45,885 nucleotides of DNA, taken from assembly GCF_003933965.1 (NCBI RefSeq), contig NZ_RSAJ01000008.1, forward strand, positions 1 through 45,885, in the 5' to 3' direction. Below the pieces are notes generated by a model, which saw nothing but the letters and a program-made list of their open reading frames with translations, was not told the DNA's origin and did no database searches. A program made the position numbers and the translations under genes. This document shows positions 26,873-34,463 of this stretch, piece after piece. Positions within the stretch are counted from its first letter, which is position 1. Each line of letters begins with the position of its first letter. The stretch comes from Streptomyces sp. RP5T (lineage in GTDB: Bacteria; Actinomycetota; Actinomycetes; Streptomycetales; Streptomycetaceae).

Positions 26873-27784
26873 TTAGAGGGATTCGACGAGGCCGCCGTCG
26901 ATGACGAAGTCGGCACCGGTGATGTTCGCCGCCGACGGCCCGGCGAGGTACAGCACCAGGTCGGCAACTTCGGACGGCCGGGTGAAGCGGCCTGTCACCG
27001 ACTGGTCCGCCGCACCGCGGGCCACCTCGCGGGGGTCGACGCCACGGGACTGTCCGACGGTGGCGGCGACACCGCCGGCCCCCTGCCACAGCGCCGTCTC
27101 CACCGGCCCGGGGCTGACGGTGTTGACCCGTACGCCGCGGGGCCCCACCTCCTTGGACAGTGCCTTGCAGAAGCTGGTCAGCGCTGCCTTCGCCGCGCTG
27201 TAGTCGATGACCAGCGGGTCCGGCAGCCGGCCGTTGACGGAGGAGACGGTGACGACACGCCCCGCGCCGGTGGCGAGCAGGTGCGGCAGAGCGGCCCTGG
27301 TCGTGCGGACAGCTGCCATGAGGTTGACCGTGAAGGTCCAGTCCCAGTCCTCGTCGGTCACGCTCAGGAAACCGTCCACCCGCGGCCTTACCGCCCCGAC
27401 GTTGTTGACGAGGACGTCGAGACCGCCATGGAGCGCCACCGCCTCGGCGATCAGCGCGTTCGGGCCGTCCGGCGTCGCGAGGTCGAGCTCCACGACGGTG
27501 AGTTCAGCGCCCCGCTTCACATGCCGGTCCAGGGCTTCGGTGCGTTCCCTCGACCCGGCGACGACGTGGGCGCCGGCCGCGAGGAACGCCTCGACGACGG
27601 CCAGGCCGATGCCGCGCCCGGCGCCGGTGACGACGACGGTGCGTCCGGTCAACTGCCCGTCGCCACCGGACGAATTGGGGGCAGGGGAGGTACGGGAGGA
27701 ATCTCCGGAGGTACGGGAACAATCCCCGGAGGTGCGGGAGGATTCCCCGAAGGCTTCGGCGGCTCCGGGGATGCGGGAGCTCAT
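26873..27784 (-). CDS. Short-chain dehydrogenase/reductase with repeat-bearing N-terminus
   Basis: A 303-aa SDR. The cofactor motif is TGAGRGIG near residues 54-61; LDVLVNNVGA has Val where NNAG is usual; catalytic residues are in VSSVNGRL and YSAAKAAL; the C-terminus is ANITGADFVIDGGLV. The first 45 aa are a Ser/Thr/Gly/Arg extension (SSRTSGDCSRTSGDSSRTS) encoded by a 21-bp tandem repeat and absent from ordinary SDRs. ATG 27784 overlaps the upstream hydrolase stop (ATGA). An internal start after the repeat is possible but less well supported. Confidence 0.88.
   Translation of the reverse strand: MSSRIPGAAEAFGESSRTSGDCSRTSGDSSRTSPAPNSSGGDGQLTGRTVVVTGAGRGIGLAVVEAFLAAGAHVVAGSRERTEALDRHVKRGAELTVVELDLATPDGPNALIAEAVALHGGLDVLVNNVGAVRPRVDGFLSVTDEDWDWTFTVNLMAAVRTTRAALPHLLATGAGRVVTVSSVNGRLPDPLVIDYSAAKAALTSFCKALSKEVGPRGVRVNTVSPGPVETALWQGAGGVAATVGQSRGVDPREVARGAADQSVTGRFTRPSEVADLVLYLAGPSAANITGADFVIDGGLVESL
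27686..27748 (-). repeat. 21-bp tandem repeat, three copies, inside the SDR gene
   Basis: Units at 27686-27706, 27707-27727 and 27728-27748 follow GGAGGTacGGGAggAaTCcCC with a few differences each. The period is a multiple of three, so copy-number changes would lengthen or shorten the SDR N-terminus without breaking the frame. Confidence 0.8.
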
Positions 27785-28590
27785 CGTCCGCCCTCCGGGC
27801 TCTGCTTGCGCAGCCAGCCGAGGACGGAGTCCGCGACCTCGCGCCAGCCGCCGTCGATCGTCAAGGAGTGCCCACGGTCGGGGAAGTTGAGGATGTCGGT
27901 GACGGCGTCGGAGTGCCGGTACTGCTTGAGGGTGGCCCGCGTAACGGCCTCGGGCACCGTGTGGTCCTTCCCGCCGGAGATCAGCAGCAGCGGACCGCGT
28001 CCGCTGTTCTGCGTGTCGACCTTCGCGGGAGAGTGCGGGTTGAAGTTGGCGGAGGCGGCCTCGTACAGCGGCTTGCCCGGCGCCGGGATGGTCAGGCGTT
28101 CGTACAGGGCCGTCGACTCCTCCTCCGAGAGGGCGTTGCCGAACGCGAACCGGAACTGCTCCGCGGTCAGCGAGACCGACCGGTGCTTGTTGGCCGGGTT
28201 CTTGAAGACCGGAAAGGTCGCCCTCAGCGCGGACAGCGGCAGGGGCAGAACTCCCTTGATCTGCGCGGCGTCGATGGCGACCGCGGCGGCCGCGCGGTCC
28301 TGGCCGAGCAGCTTCTGCGCGATCATCCCGCCGAAGGAGTGGCCGATCACGACGGGCCGCACCGGCAGGTCCGCGATCAGGGCCGCGTAGTGCTCGACGA
28401 CGTCGTCGATGCCGTGACCGGCGATGCTCTCCGGGTTCTGTCGTGCCTCCTCGACGGTGTCCGGGTCTCCGGGCCACCCGGGCGCGGACGGGTCGTAACC
28501 CTCGTCACGGAACAGGTCGATCCACGGCTGCCACGAAGTGCTGTGCAACCAGAGTCCATGGATGAAGATCACGGGAAGCGGAGCGGTCAT
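27781..28590 (-). CDS. Alpha/beta hydrolase
   Basis: A 269-aa cytoplasmic alpha/beta hydrolase. It shows VIFIHGLWLHSTSWQPWIDL at residues 7-26, APGWPGDPDTVEEARQNP, nucleophile Ser in VIGHSFGGMIAQ near 89, Asp in ISGGKDHTVPEAV near 210, and His in NFPDRGHSLTID near 243. ATG 28590 has GAAGGGCAGGG upstream, and the longer open frame to 28959 includes Ku-relic sequence. It is the first gene of the leftward coupled set hydrolase-SDR-hydrolase-cupin. Substrate unknown. Confidence 0.88.
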   Translation of the reverse strand: MTAPLPVIFIHGLWLHSTSWQPWIDLFRDEGYDPSAPGWPGDPDTVEEARQNPESIAGHGIDDVVEHYAALIADLPVRPVVIGHSFGGMIAQKLLGQDRAAAAVAIDAAQIKGVLPLPLSALRATFPVFKNPANKHRSVSLTAEQFRFAFGNALSEEESTALYERLTIPAPGKPLYEAASANFNPHSPAKVDTQNSGRGPLLLISGGKDHTVPEAVTRATLKQYRHSDAVTDILNFPDRGHSLTIDGGWREVADSVLGWLRKQSPEGGR

Positions 28591-28724
28591 GGTGGGCCCT
28601 GCCCTTCTCGTACGAGTGCGCCAACCCGGCGTGCCCACACAGAACCGCGAACCCCAGTGCGCTCGCACCGGGGTGACACCCCAGTGCTTCAGGCCCGGAC
28701 GGGGGCGGGAACGGCTGTAGGGCA

Positions 28725-28905
28725 ATACGGTTTCGCCGCCACCTGCCCGTCCGGCACCAGGTGGTAGCCCTCCATCCGGATCGGGTCGATCGACTCCGAC
28801 GGCACGAACGCCTGGACCTCGATGGGCCTTCGCCGTGGGCGGCGGCTCCCGCACATCCTCATCCGAGATCGCCACCACCTGGTCCTTGGCGGACTCATAG
28901 CCCTT
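28725..28905 (-). pseudogene. Ku protein, internal relic
   Basis: The leftward frame gives KGYESAKDQVVAISDEDVRE and PPPTAKA. A one-base insertion near 28822 then shifts to IEVQAFVPSESIDPIRMEGY and HLVPDGQVAAKPY, after which similarity stops. This is the central Ku-core segment that precedes the piece kept at 1.0-1.65 kb; the two overlap by about 22 residues (SIDPIR to KPY). The overlap differs at several codons, including one extra codon, so the pieces come from two different Ku genes or one long-diverged duplicate. Confidence 0.75.
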
Positions 28906-28978
28906 GCCACGGCGGCTTGGAGCAGTCGGTTCGACGACGAGAGGCGCCCGGTGTCGCACGGTGCGCCCGTCGCGCTGC

Positions 28979-29956
28979 TCAGGGGTGGGCGCCGGGCTTG
29001 TTCACGACGCCCCAAGCGGCGCGGGCGCTGACCATCTCCCCGTCGTTGCGGGTCTGCCCGAGGTAGGCGTAGCTCTCGGGATCGAAGAAGATCTCCTGTT
29101 TGCCCTGCCAGCCCGAGGACGTCCTCTCTGCGTAGTTCACGCTCACACCGATCGCCGCGCGGCCGAGCGGGTCCTTGACGCCGGTCGTCACCCGGGCTCC
29201 GGGGATCTTCGCCAGAGCCCGGAACAGGCCTGCCTGGACGTTCGGCGGGATCAGCACCGACCGGTACAAGACGTCGATCTCCCGCCAGTCGCGCTGTGCG
29301 CGCGTCTCCCCGTCGACCGAGCCGATGGCGTGCGCCTCGCGGATGCGCCTCATCATGCGGTCGGGATCGCTCGGCAGGGTGGCGAGGAAGCGGTAGAACT
29401 GCCGCTGGGAGCGGTCGTCGTACCCCTGCTGCTTCCACTTCTCCTCCTGGTTGGGGCCATACCAGACCTGAAGCTCGTCGGGGTCGAAGTCCGAGATGTC
29501 ACCGGCCGGGGGGATGCCGGGCAGATTGGCCTGTCCAGTGCCGTCCCAGCGGGTCCACTCCTGGCTGGTTTGCGGCTTGCCCTGGACGAAGACGGTGCTC
29601 TTCTCGTACACCCACTGCTTCGGGCCGGGTTCGGTGCCGTCGTGCTTCTCGACGGTCGCGGCAGCCAGTTCGAGGGCGTCGGCGGAGGCGCCCGCCGACA
29701 GCACCTGGGGGCGCTTCCCGGCGGGGGCGCTGGGGCTGTCCTCGGGCAGGACCGCGACGATCCCCGCGGTCACGCCAAGGGCCCCCGCGGTGGCGGCGCC
29801 GACCAGGATCATCCGGCGCCTGGGAAGGGCTGCCCGCCCGCGGCGGGTCTCCTGCCGGAGCGCCGCGGTGAGCCGGGCCCGCGGCGCGGCGAGCCGGTCG
29901 GCGTCGGGAAGGGGGGCGTCGGCGCGCAGGCCGCGGATTTCGGAGAGCTCGTTCAT
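28979..29956 (-). CDS. CU044_5270-family membrane protein (sigma-factor partner)
   Basis: A 325-aa protein with about 48 N-terminal cytoplasmic residues, one transmembrane segment (MILVGAATAGALGVTAGIVA) and an extracytoplasmic domain containing ALELAAATVEK, QWVYEKSTVF, FYRFLATLPSDPDRMMRRI, VLIPPNVQAGLFRALAKIPG and FFDPESYAYLGQT. These blocks are typical of the CU044_5270 family, regularly encoded after ECF sigma factors. The start overlaps the sigma stop (ATGA). Inferred role: membrane partner or anti-sigma-like regulator that senses an envelope signal. Confidence 0.85.
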   Translation of the reverse strand: MNELSEIRGLRADAPLPDADRLAAPRARLTAALRQETRRGRAALPRRRMILVGAATAGALGVTAGIVAVLPEDSPSAPAGKRPQVLSAGASADALELAAATVEKHDGTEPGPKQWVYEKSTVFVQGKPQTSQEWTRWDGTGQANLPGIPPAGDISDFDPDELQVWYGPNQEEKWKQQGYDDRSQRQFYRFLATLPSDPDRMMRRIREAHAIGSVDGETRAQRDWREIDVLYRSVLIPPNVQAGLFRALAKIPGARVTTGVKDPLGRAAIGVSVNYAERTSSGWQGKQEIFFDPESYAYLGQTRNDGEMVSARAAWGVVNKPGAHP

Positions 29957-30549
29957 GCGGGGTCACCTTCGTGTACGCGAGCGTCGGTGAGGGGACTGCC
30001 GGCCGCGCCGGTTGCGGTGCGCAGCTTGCGGCGGGCGCGGTTGAGGCGGGAGCGGACGGTGCCGACGGGAATGCCGAGGGCTTCGGCGATCTCCTGGTAG
30101 CTGAAGTCGGCCCAGGCGAAGAGCAGCAGGACGTGCCGGTCACCCGCGGAGAGACGGGCCAGCGCCCCGGCCAGTGGACGGGCGGCGGCCTCGGCAGCCA
30201 GGCGGTCGTCGGCGGAATCGGTCCAGCTGTCGGCGACCGGGTCGTGGCCGGTGCGGGCGAGCAGCTTCAGGGCCCTGACCTCCTCCCGGCGCTGCCGGCC
30301 GATCTGTTTGGCGGCGATGCCGTACAGCCAGGGCCGCACGCCGGCGCGGGCCGGGTCGAACCGGGCCCGTATCCGAAAGGCCGTCAAAAACGTATCGGCG
30401 GTGACGTCGTCGGCTGCGTCCCGGCCCAGTCGTCGGGCGACGTACTGGTGGATCGCCGGGGCGTGACGATCGAAGAGCGCCGCGAAACGCTCGGGTTCGG
30501 CGAGTGAGGCCGCGATGAGCTCGGCGTCGCCGCCGGCCGAGTCGGTCAT
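29953..30549 (-). CDS. ECF RNA polymerase sigma factor
   Basis: A 198-aa sigma-70-family protein. Region 2 spans about 15-85 (FAALFDRHAPAIHQYVARRL, AADDVTADTFLTAF, VRPWLYGIAAKQIGR). Region 4 spans about 125-180 (LARLSAGDRHVLLLFAWADF, SYQEIAEALGIPVGTVRSRL), with the HTH that reads the -35 element. The short linker and lack of region 3 mark it as ECF type. It is translationally coupled to the CU044_5270 partner and probably autoregulates that operon. Confidence 0.9.
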   Translation of the reverse strand: MTDSAGGDAELIAASLAEPERFAALFDRHAPAIHQYVARRLGRDAADDVTADTFLTAFRIRARFDPARAGVRPWLYGIAAKQIGRQRREEVRALKLLARTGHDPVADSWTDSADDRLAAEAAARPLAGALARLSAGDRHVLLLFAWADFSYQEIAEALGIPVGTVRSRLNRARRKLRTATGAAGSPLTDARVHEGDPA

Positions 30550-31131
30550 GGACGGTCCGTCCCTTGCTGGGGTCGGTGGGTGTCAGGATGGCTGGTGTTC
30601 ACACCCTGTACTTGCCGATCCGCGGCGAACGGGTTCACGCCCGGCTTCGCAGATGGATCACGGGCTGGCTCCCACTTCGTGTACCGGTGTTGCGCCGTGC
30701 CGCGCCCGGGGTGTCCCGGGTGCGCGCTGAGCATGTTCCTGGCGGGTATGGACACCACCATCGTCAACGTGGGTCTGCCCGATGATTCCTGATGGCTTTC
30801 ATCAAACGCGACCGGCTGCACCGCCGCAATGTCGGTGCGGGCCGGGCGGGCGACCTGTGGCCGGCGCACGTCGTCACCTTCGAGGAGGTATCGCGACTGA
30901 CCGGCACTGACACGACCACCTGGCCCGACCGGCGCCGTCGGGCTGCCCCAGGCCGTATATCGAAAGCGCTGTTCGCCAGGCTCATCCGTGGCTGGATACG
31001 CGAGCTGAGGGTGACGCGCGCGCCACCTCTCCAGGCGCACAGTTGAACACGTTCAAAGAGTCTGACAAGGTGACTTCCCGCAGCCCATCCCTGTCGGTTG
31101 ACCGACGAGGGCTGAGGGGCGGGAGGGCCTG
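30550..31131. other. Intergenic region, one transporter scrap
   Basis: About 580 bp lie upstream of the sigma factor and the lipoprotein gene. Apart from the transporter scrap at 30727-30792 no gene is recognised. The open frame at 30792-31046 has no family motif or good ribosome-binding site. Promoters for the sigma operon (leftward) and the lipoprotein (rightward) must be here, but none is convincing by eye. Confidence 0.4.
30727..30792 (+). pseudogene. MFS drug-transporter N-terminal scrap
   Basis: The frame reads ALSMFLAGMDTTIVNVGLPD then DS and stop. It matches the first transmembrane helix of DHA2/EmrB-type efflux pumps, where D-x-TIVNVALP is a hallmark. Only about 20 residues survive, so this is a relic. 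Confidence 0.5.
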
Positions 31132-31641
31132 ATGACGGGTGGAGGCAGGCCGCGCGCGTGGTTTGCAGCCCTTGGCGGCTTGATGGTGATGTTGACCGTT
31201 CTGACTGCGTGCGCGGGTCCCTATCAGTACTACGAGGGAACAGGGCTCCACGACGCCACGGCGGCCGAAGTGGCCGGAGACTGGAGAAACGTCGAGGGAA
31301 CCCGCGTGGTACTCCGCAAAGACGGAACAGCCCTTCTCGAAAAGCTCGACGGGCAGGACTTCGACTTCGAGGACGGCTGGCGTCTCTCCGGTACGGGAAC
31401 CTGGCAGCTGACCGACGACAACGGCGGACAGGTCGTCCGACTCGCGCTGACGGACCGGACCCGAGTCGAGAGGCGCTTTCCCGCACCCACGGCCGACCCC
31501 TCGAGTCCGGAGCCCCCGTCGACCTACTCGTGGTTCTTCTATGTGGACCGCGATGAGGACGATGGGCTGGTGCTGTTCTTCATGTACGGCGATCCGGACG
31601 TCGGGAACATGTACCTGATGACGCGTGAGACAGGGTCATAG
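31132..31641 (+). CDS. Small lipoprotein of unknown function
   Basis: A 169-aa protein with a lipoprotein signal: basic start, hydrophobic WFAALGGLMVMLTVL and lipobox LTAC with Cys at residue 23. The mature part has AAEVAGDWRNVEGTRVVLRK, LSGTGTWQL and YSWFFYVDRDEDDGLVLFF, a beta-rich pattern like other actinobacterial surface lipoproteins, but no named family is recognised. ATG 31132 has GGGAGGG 6 nt upstream. Its TAG overlaps the end of the convergent transposase relic by a few bases. Confidence 0.75.
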   Translation: MTGGGRPRAWFAALGGLMVMLTVLTACAGPYQYYEGTGLHDATAAEVAGDWRNVEGTRVVLRKDGTALLEKLDGQDFDFEDGWRLSGTGTWQLTDDNGGQVVRLALTDRTRVERRFPAPTADPSSPEPPSTYSWFFYVDRDEDDGLVLFFMYGDPDVGNMYLMTRETGS

Positions 31642-31734
31642 GCATTCGTCGATCGCCGCGACCAGCACGGTCGCCTCGAAACGGACGGCGAGCTTGTCGG
31701 ACCGCGTGGCGACAGCGCGGTTCCTCTTGAGGCG

Positions 31735-31740
31735 GTTGAT
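31735..31740 (+). repeat. Target site duplication, left copy (GTTGAT)
   Basis: Identical to 32505-32510 on the other side of the element. It falls on codons for Ile-Asn of the interrupted transposase, read on the minus strand. Confidence 0.7.
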
Positions 31741-31790
31741 TGACGGCGGCCAGCTAGATTTCCCCACGTACGGCCAGCTCGATTCCCCAG
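31741..31790 (+). repeat. Left-end repeat array of the IS21-like element
   Basis: Two copies of a GGCCAGCTaGATTTCCCCA-like unit start at 31748 and 31772. They are inverted relative to the array at the right end and are probably transposase-binding sites. Confidence 0.65.
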
Positions 31791-31852
31791 TCGGCTGTCA
31801 CAGTCAGTAGCCTTGGCGCCGGCTCGCGGATCTGGCATGAGGGGGTTTTGAC

Positions 31853-32398
31853 GTGGCTCGTACCTGGCTGTCGATCCGGGTGGAGTTGGTCTCCGGTCAC
31901 GGTGCGGACCTGTGGCCGCGTCCCGGCCGGGTGTTCGCCGCTGCTCGGTCGCACTCCTTCGCGCAGCTCGCCTCGGCCATCGATCTCGCCTTCGCGCGCT
32001 GGGACTTGGCTCACCTGCACCTGTTCACGTTGTCCGACGCCGCCCACGTCAGCCCGCTGGACTGGTGGGACGGCGAGGCCCCGGACGGCACCGTGGACGG
32101 CCATGTGACCAAGCTGAGCAGGCTGGAGGCCGGCGAACAGTTCGCCTATGTGTTTGACATGGGCGATGACTGGGCGCACCTGTGCACGGTGGCGGAGAAA
32201 CGTATTGATCCTCTCGAGGAACTCGGCGAGGTGCCCGACCGCCCGGTTCCCTACTGGGGCTGGGGCAACCTCCCGGACCAGTACGCGCGCCGGTGGGACG
32301 GGGACGATGGGGAGTCGCCGATGCCGAAGCGGCCGGCCCGCGGCCTCAGCGACCTGCCTCCGATCTTGCCGTGGTGGGGCGAACACCGCCGGGGATGA
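31853..32398 (+). CDS. PRiA4_ORF3-type (IS1096 passenger-like) protein
   Basis: A 181-aa protein of the plasmid pRiA4b ORF-3-like family, known as a passenger or accessory product in IS1096-type elements and plasmids; the molecular function is undefined. Typical features are WLSIRVELVS, FAQLASAIDLAFARWDLAHL, LHLFTLSDAAHVSPLDWWDG, and the conserved block EQFAYVFDMGDDWAHLCTV near 105-123, then PYWGWGNLPDQYARRWDGDD. GTG 31853 has GAGGGGG 7 nt upstream. It is the only gene inside the 764-bp element and ends 18 bp before the right-end repeats. It may help mobility or be cargo; neither can be decided from sequence. Confidence 0.8.
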   Translation: MARTWLSIRVELVSGHGADLWPRPGRVFAAARSHSFAQLASAIDLAFARWDLAHLHLFTLSDAAHVSPLDWWDGEAPDGTVDGHVTKLSRLEAGEQFAYVFDMGDDWAHLCTVAEKRIDPLEELGEVPDRPVPYWGWGNLPDQYARRWDGDDGESPMPKRPARGLSDLPPILPWWGEHRRG

Positions 32399-32415
32399 CC
32401 TCACGCTCCGTACAC

Positions 32416-32504
32416 GAAGTGGCCGCCGGTGGGAAATTGAAGTGGCCGTTGTAGGAGACGAAGTGGCCGCGAGTGGGGAAATCTACTGTAACTGGCCGCT
32501 GACA
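32416..32504 (+). repeat. Right-end repeat array of the IS21-like element
   Basis: GAAGTGGCCG occurs at 32416, 32439 and 32460, the last followed by GTGGGGAAATCTA and the terminal AACTGGCCGCTGACA. The arrangement mirrors the left array in inverted orientation. Confidence 0.7.
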
Positions 32505-32510
32505 GTTGAT
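32505..32510 (+). repeat. Target site duplication, right copy (GTTGAT)
   Basis: Matches 31735-31740; directly abuts the terminal CTGACA of the element. Confidence 0.7.
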
Positions 32511-32974
32511 CCCGCACTCGACCGCATGACGCTCGCAGTGGTCGACCGGATCGAAGCACGGCGGCCGGCCTCCGCGGGAGCCGCGCAACCGGCGGTTGCG
32601 CGCCCGATCGGCCTTGTCCGGGATGGTGCATCGGATCCCCAGGGGGCGCCGGTGGCCCGGTTCCAGCGGGAGGCGTATGCCCTGTGCACGCTCACGTGGG
32701 CCGCGACGCAGGGTCGGTGTCGTCGGCCGCCGAGGGTGTGATGTCCAGCGATGTCCAGCGCCTGCACTGAGAGCCATCCCGAACCGCCCCCGGACAAGTG
32801 GCGTCGGCAGAAACTCTGACACCTGCTCAAGCGGCAAGACTTCGGAGGATTGCACTTCGGAGGATTGCGAAGGACTGCTGAGCACCGCGGTCACGGCCGC
32901 GACGAGGGCCGGGCACACACCCCAGCCCACGCCCCACCCCGGACACGGCGAAAACTCGACGGGAACGCGACCCC

Positions 32975-33003
32975 TTGTCAGGGTCATGGCCCTCTTCTAC
33001 AGT
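32975..33003 (+). promoter_or_regulatory. Candidate promoter of the cellulose module
   Basis: TTGTCA (32975-32980) is followed after 17 bp by TACAGT (32998-33003), a good match to a vegetative actinobacterial promoter. The predicted start near 33010 lies about 12 bp before the CebR box, so a bound repressor would block initiation or early elongation. Confidence 0.55.
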
Positions 33004-33021
33004 CCCGGGATACGGAGACTG

Positions 33022-33035
33022 TGGGAGCGCTCCCA
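33022..33035 (+). promoter_or_regulatory. CebR operator (TGGGAGCGCTCCCA)
   Basis: A perfect 14-bp palindrome identical to the established binding site of CebR, the LacI-family cellobiose/cellotriose-responsive repressor of Streptomyces cellulase and cebEFG genes. It lies 92 bp before the expansin-like start. No second copy is seen before the next two genes, so one box may govern all three. Confidence 0.9.
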
Positions 33036-33126
33036 TGAGGAGGTGCTCCAGCGCTCACTCCCCTCACTCCGAGAGGAGTTCCACACGAACGTCACGGCGC
33101 CCCGTCCCGAAGAAGGCGGACCCCCC

Positions 33127-34437
33127 ATGCAGCTTCTTTCGATCCACCGCTCGCCCGCCCGAAAGCGCATTGCTGTGTTGCTGGCAGCTCTTTGCTGTGC
33201 CGCGTTACCCGTCGTGGCCGCGGCCGCCCAGCCGCCCGTGGCGAGCTCCGCCGCGACTGAGGTCCTGGGCAACGCGACCCACTTCGACGGGCTCGGGAGC
33301 CCCTACGGCGGCTGTGGTCTGCCGCAGCGCGAACTGGAGAGCCAGGACTTCGTGGCGCTCAACGTGTTCAACACGCCCGGCGACTACTCGGGCTCCTACC
33401 CGCGCCCGGTGCCGGACTCAAGGGCACCGATCAAGGGTGCCTTCGACAACGGCCGCAACTGCGGCCGCTGGGTCAAGGTCACCATCGGGGACTACTGCTC
33501 CGGCACCAACGACGGCGCCCCTGGCCAGCCCTTCTGCCGCAACGGCTCCTGGGTGGCCGACAAGTACAACGGCGCCACTCTGACCATGCTCGTCGCGGAC
33601 AGCTGTGCCGATTCCAACGCCTGGTGCCGGGACGACCCGAACCACCTCGACCTGGCGACCGATTCCCTCAACCGCTTCCGGATCGGCGGCACCCCCGTGG
33701 GGGCGATGTACCCGGACCGCTGGAACAACCGTCATGTCTCCTGGAGCTTCGTCCCGGCCCCGGACTACAGCGGCGACATCCGTATCGGCTTCCTCCGGGG
33801 AGCCCAGCGGTACTGGCCCGCCATCGCCGTCTCCCATTTGCCCAACGGCGTCCACGGCATCCAGTACCTGGCGAACGGCACCTGGACCGACGCCACCATG
33901 AACAGCGACATGGGGCAGTCCTATGTCATCGGCGCGACGGCCTCCGGCGGAAGCGACTTCACCATACGGATCCGCGACGCCGCCGACGCCTGGCTGGGCA
34001 GCGGCCGTACGTACTCCTTCTCGCTGCCGTCGGGCTGCGCGGGAGGCTGCTCGCAGGACTACACCGCCGTCCCCTACACCGCTGACACCTCTGCGGGGAC
34101 ACCGCCTCCCACTCCCGCGCCGAGCCCCTCCGGTGACACCGCCTGCACGGCGCAGTGGAAGCTGACCGGCTCATGGCAGGGCGGGTACCAGGCCGACGTC
34201 ACGGTCACCAACACCGGGTCCGGGCCGGTCACCGGCTGGTCGGTGCACCACACCCTGCCGGGCGGTGTGACCGTGGCGAACCGCTGGAACGCGGTGGTGG
34301 ATCCGTCCGGCCCTGCCACCACCGTGCACAACGTCTCCTACAACGGCTCCCTGGCGCCGGGCGCGTCGACAACGTGGGGGATGACGCTCAGCGGCGACGA
34401 CCGAGACCTCGGCACACTCCTCTGCACCGCGTCCTGA
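33127..34437 (+). CDS. Expansin-like protein with C-terminal CBM2
   Basis: A 436-aa secreted protein. A signal peptide covers residues 1-36 (LLAALCCAALPVVAAAA). A double-psi beta-barrel domain (about 45-180) has CGRWVKVTIGDYC, LTMLVADSCADSNAWC and HLDLATDSLNRF, like expansin D1 with its HxDL motif. A second beta-sandwich (about 195-300) has NRHVSWSFVPAPDYSGDIRI and ANGTWTDATMNSDMG, as in expansin D2. After a Pro/Thr linker the C-terminal CBM2 has CTAQWKLTGSWQGGYQADV and VTGWSVHHTLPGG with the conserved Trp residues. Expansins loosen cellulose without hydrolysis. ATG 33127 is preferred over the longer open frame, which lacks a signal peptide. Confidence 0.8.
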   Translation: MQLLSIHRSPARKRIAVLLAALCCAALPVVAAAAQPPVASSAATEVLGNATHFDGLGSPYGGCGLPQRELESQDFVALNVFNTPGDYSGSYPRPVPDSRAPIKGAFDNGRNCGRWVKVTIGDYCSGTNDGAPGQPFCRNGSWVADKYNGATLTMLVADSCADSNAWCRDDPNHLDLATDSLNRFRIGGTPVGAMYPDRWNNRHVSWSFVPAPDYSGDIRIGFLRGAQRYWPAIAVSHLPNGVHGIQYLANGTWTDATMNSDMGQSYVIGATASGGSDFTIRIRDAADAWLGSGRTYSFSLPSGCAGGCSQDYTAVPYTADTSAGTPPPTPAPSPSGDTACTAQWKLTGSWQGGYQADVTVTNTGSGPVTGWSVHHTLPGGVTVANRWNAVVDPSGPATTVHNVSYNGSLAPGASTTWGMTLSGDDRDLGTLLCTAS

Positions 34438-34463
34438 CCCCCGTCGAGAGAGTGATCACGGCC

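Larger units (their letters stand above)
31741..32504 (+). mobile_element. 764-bp IS21-like non-autonomous element carrying one passenger gene
   Basis: The left end begins TGACGGCGGCCAG and the right end, read inward, begins TGTCAGCGGCCAG (11 of 13 identical). Both continue into TAGATTTCCCCAC followed by further GGCC-containing repeats. Both flanks carry GTTGAT (31735-31740 and 32505-32510), a 6-bp target duplication. Multiple end repeats and TGT-type termini are characteristic of IS21-family elements. No istA or istB lies inside; the only gene is the PRiA4_ORF3-type protein. It is inferred to move by means of an IS21 transposase supplied from elsewhere. Confidence 0.7.
31636..32720 (-). pseudogene. 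IS5-type transposase relic, split by a 764-bp element
   Basis: Leftward, 32720-32511 encodes RAYASRWNRA, then in another frame GIRCTIPDKADRARNRR and DPVDHCERHAVECGIN. 31740-31636 encodes INRLKRNRAVATRSDKLAVR then FEATVLVAAIDECL and stop. Together these are the C-terminal DDE half of an IS5-family transposase (HAVECGIN-RLKR is contiguous in intact homologues). The inserted element and one copy of the 6-bp duplication separate the halves; removing them restores the frame exactly. An older frameshift near 32650 and loss of the N-terminus show it was already dead before the insertion. Confidence 0.75.

Noticed and set aside
30792..31046. An 84-codon rightward open frame (MAFIKRDRLHRRN)
   Set aside because: No ribosome-binding site of note, no recognisable family and ordinary high-GC openness; kept only as part of the intergenic description.
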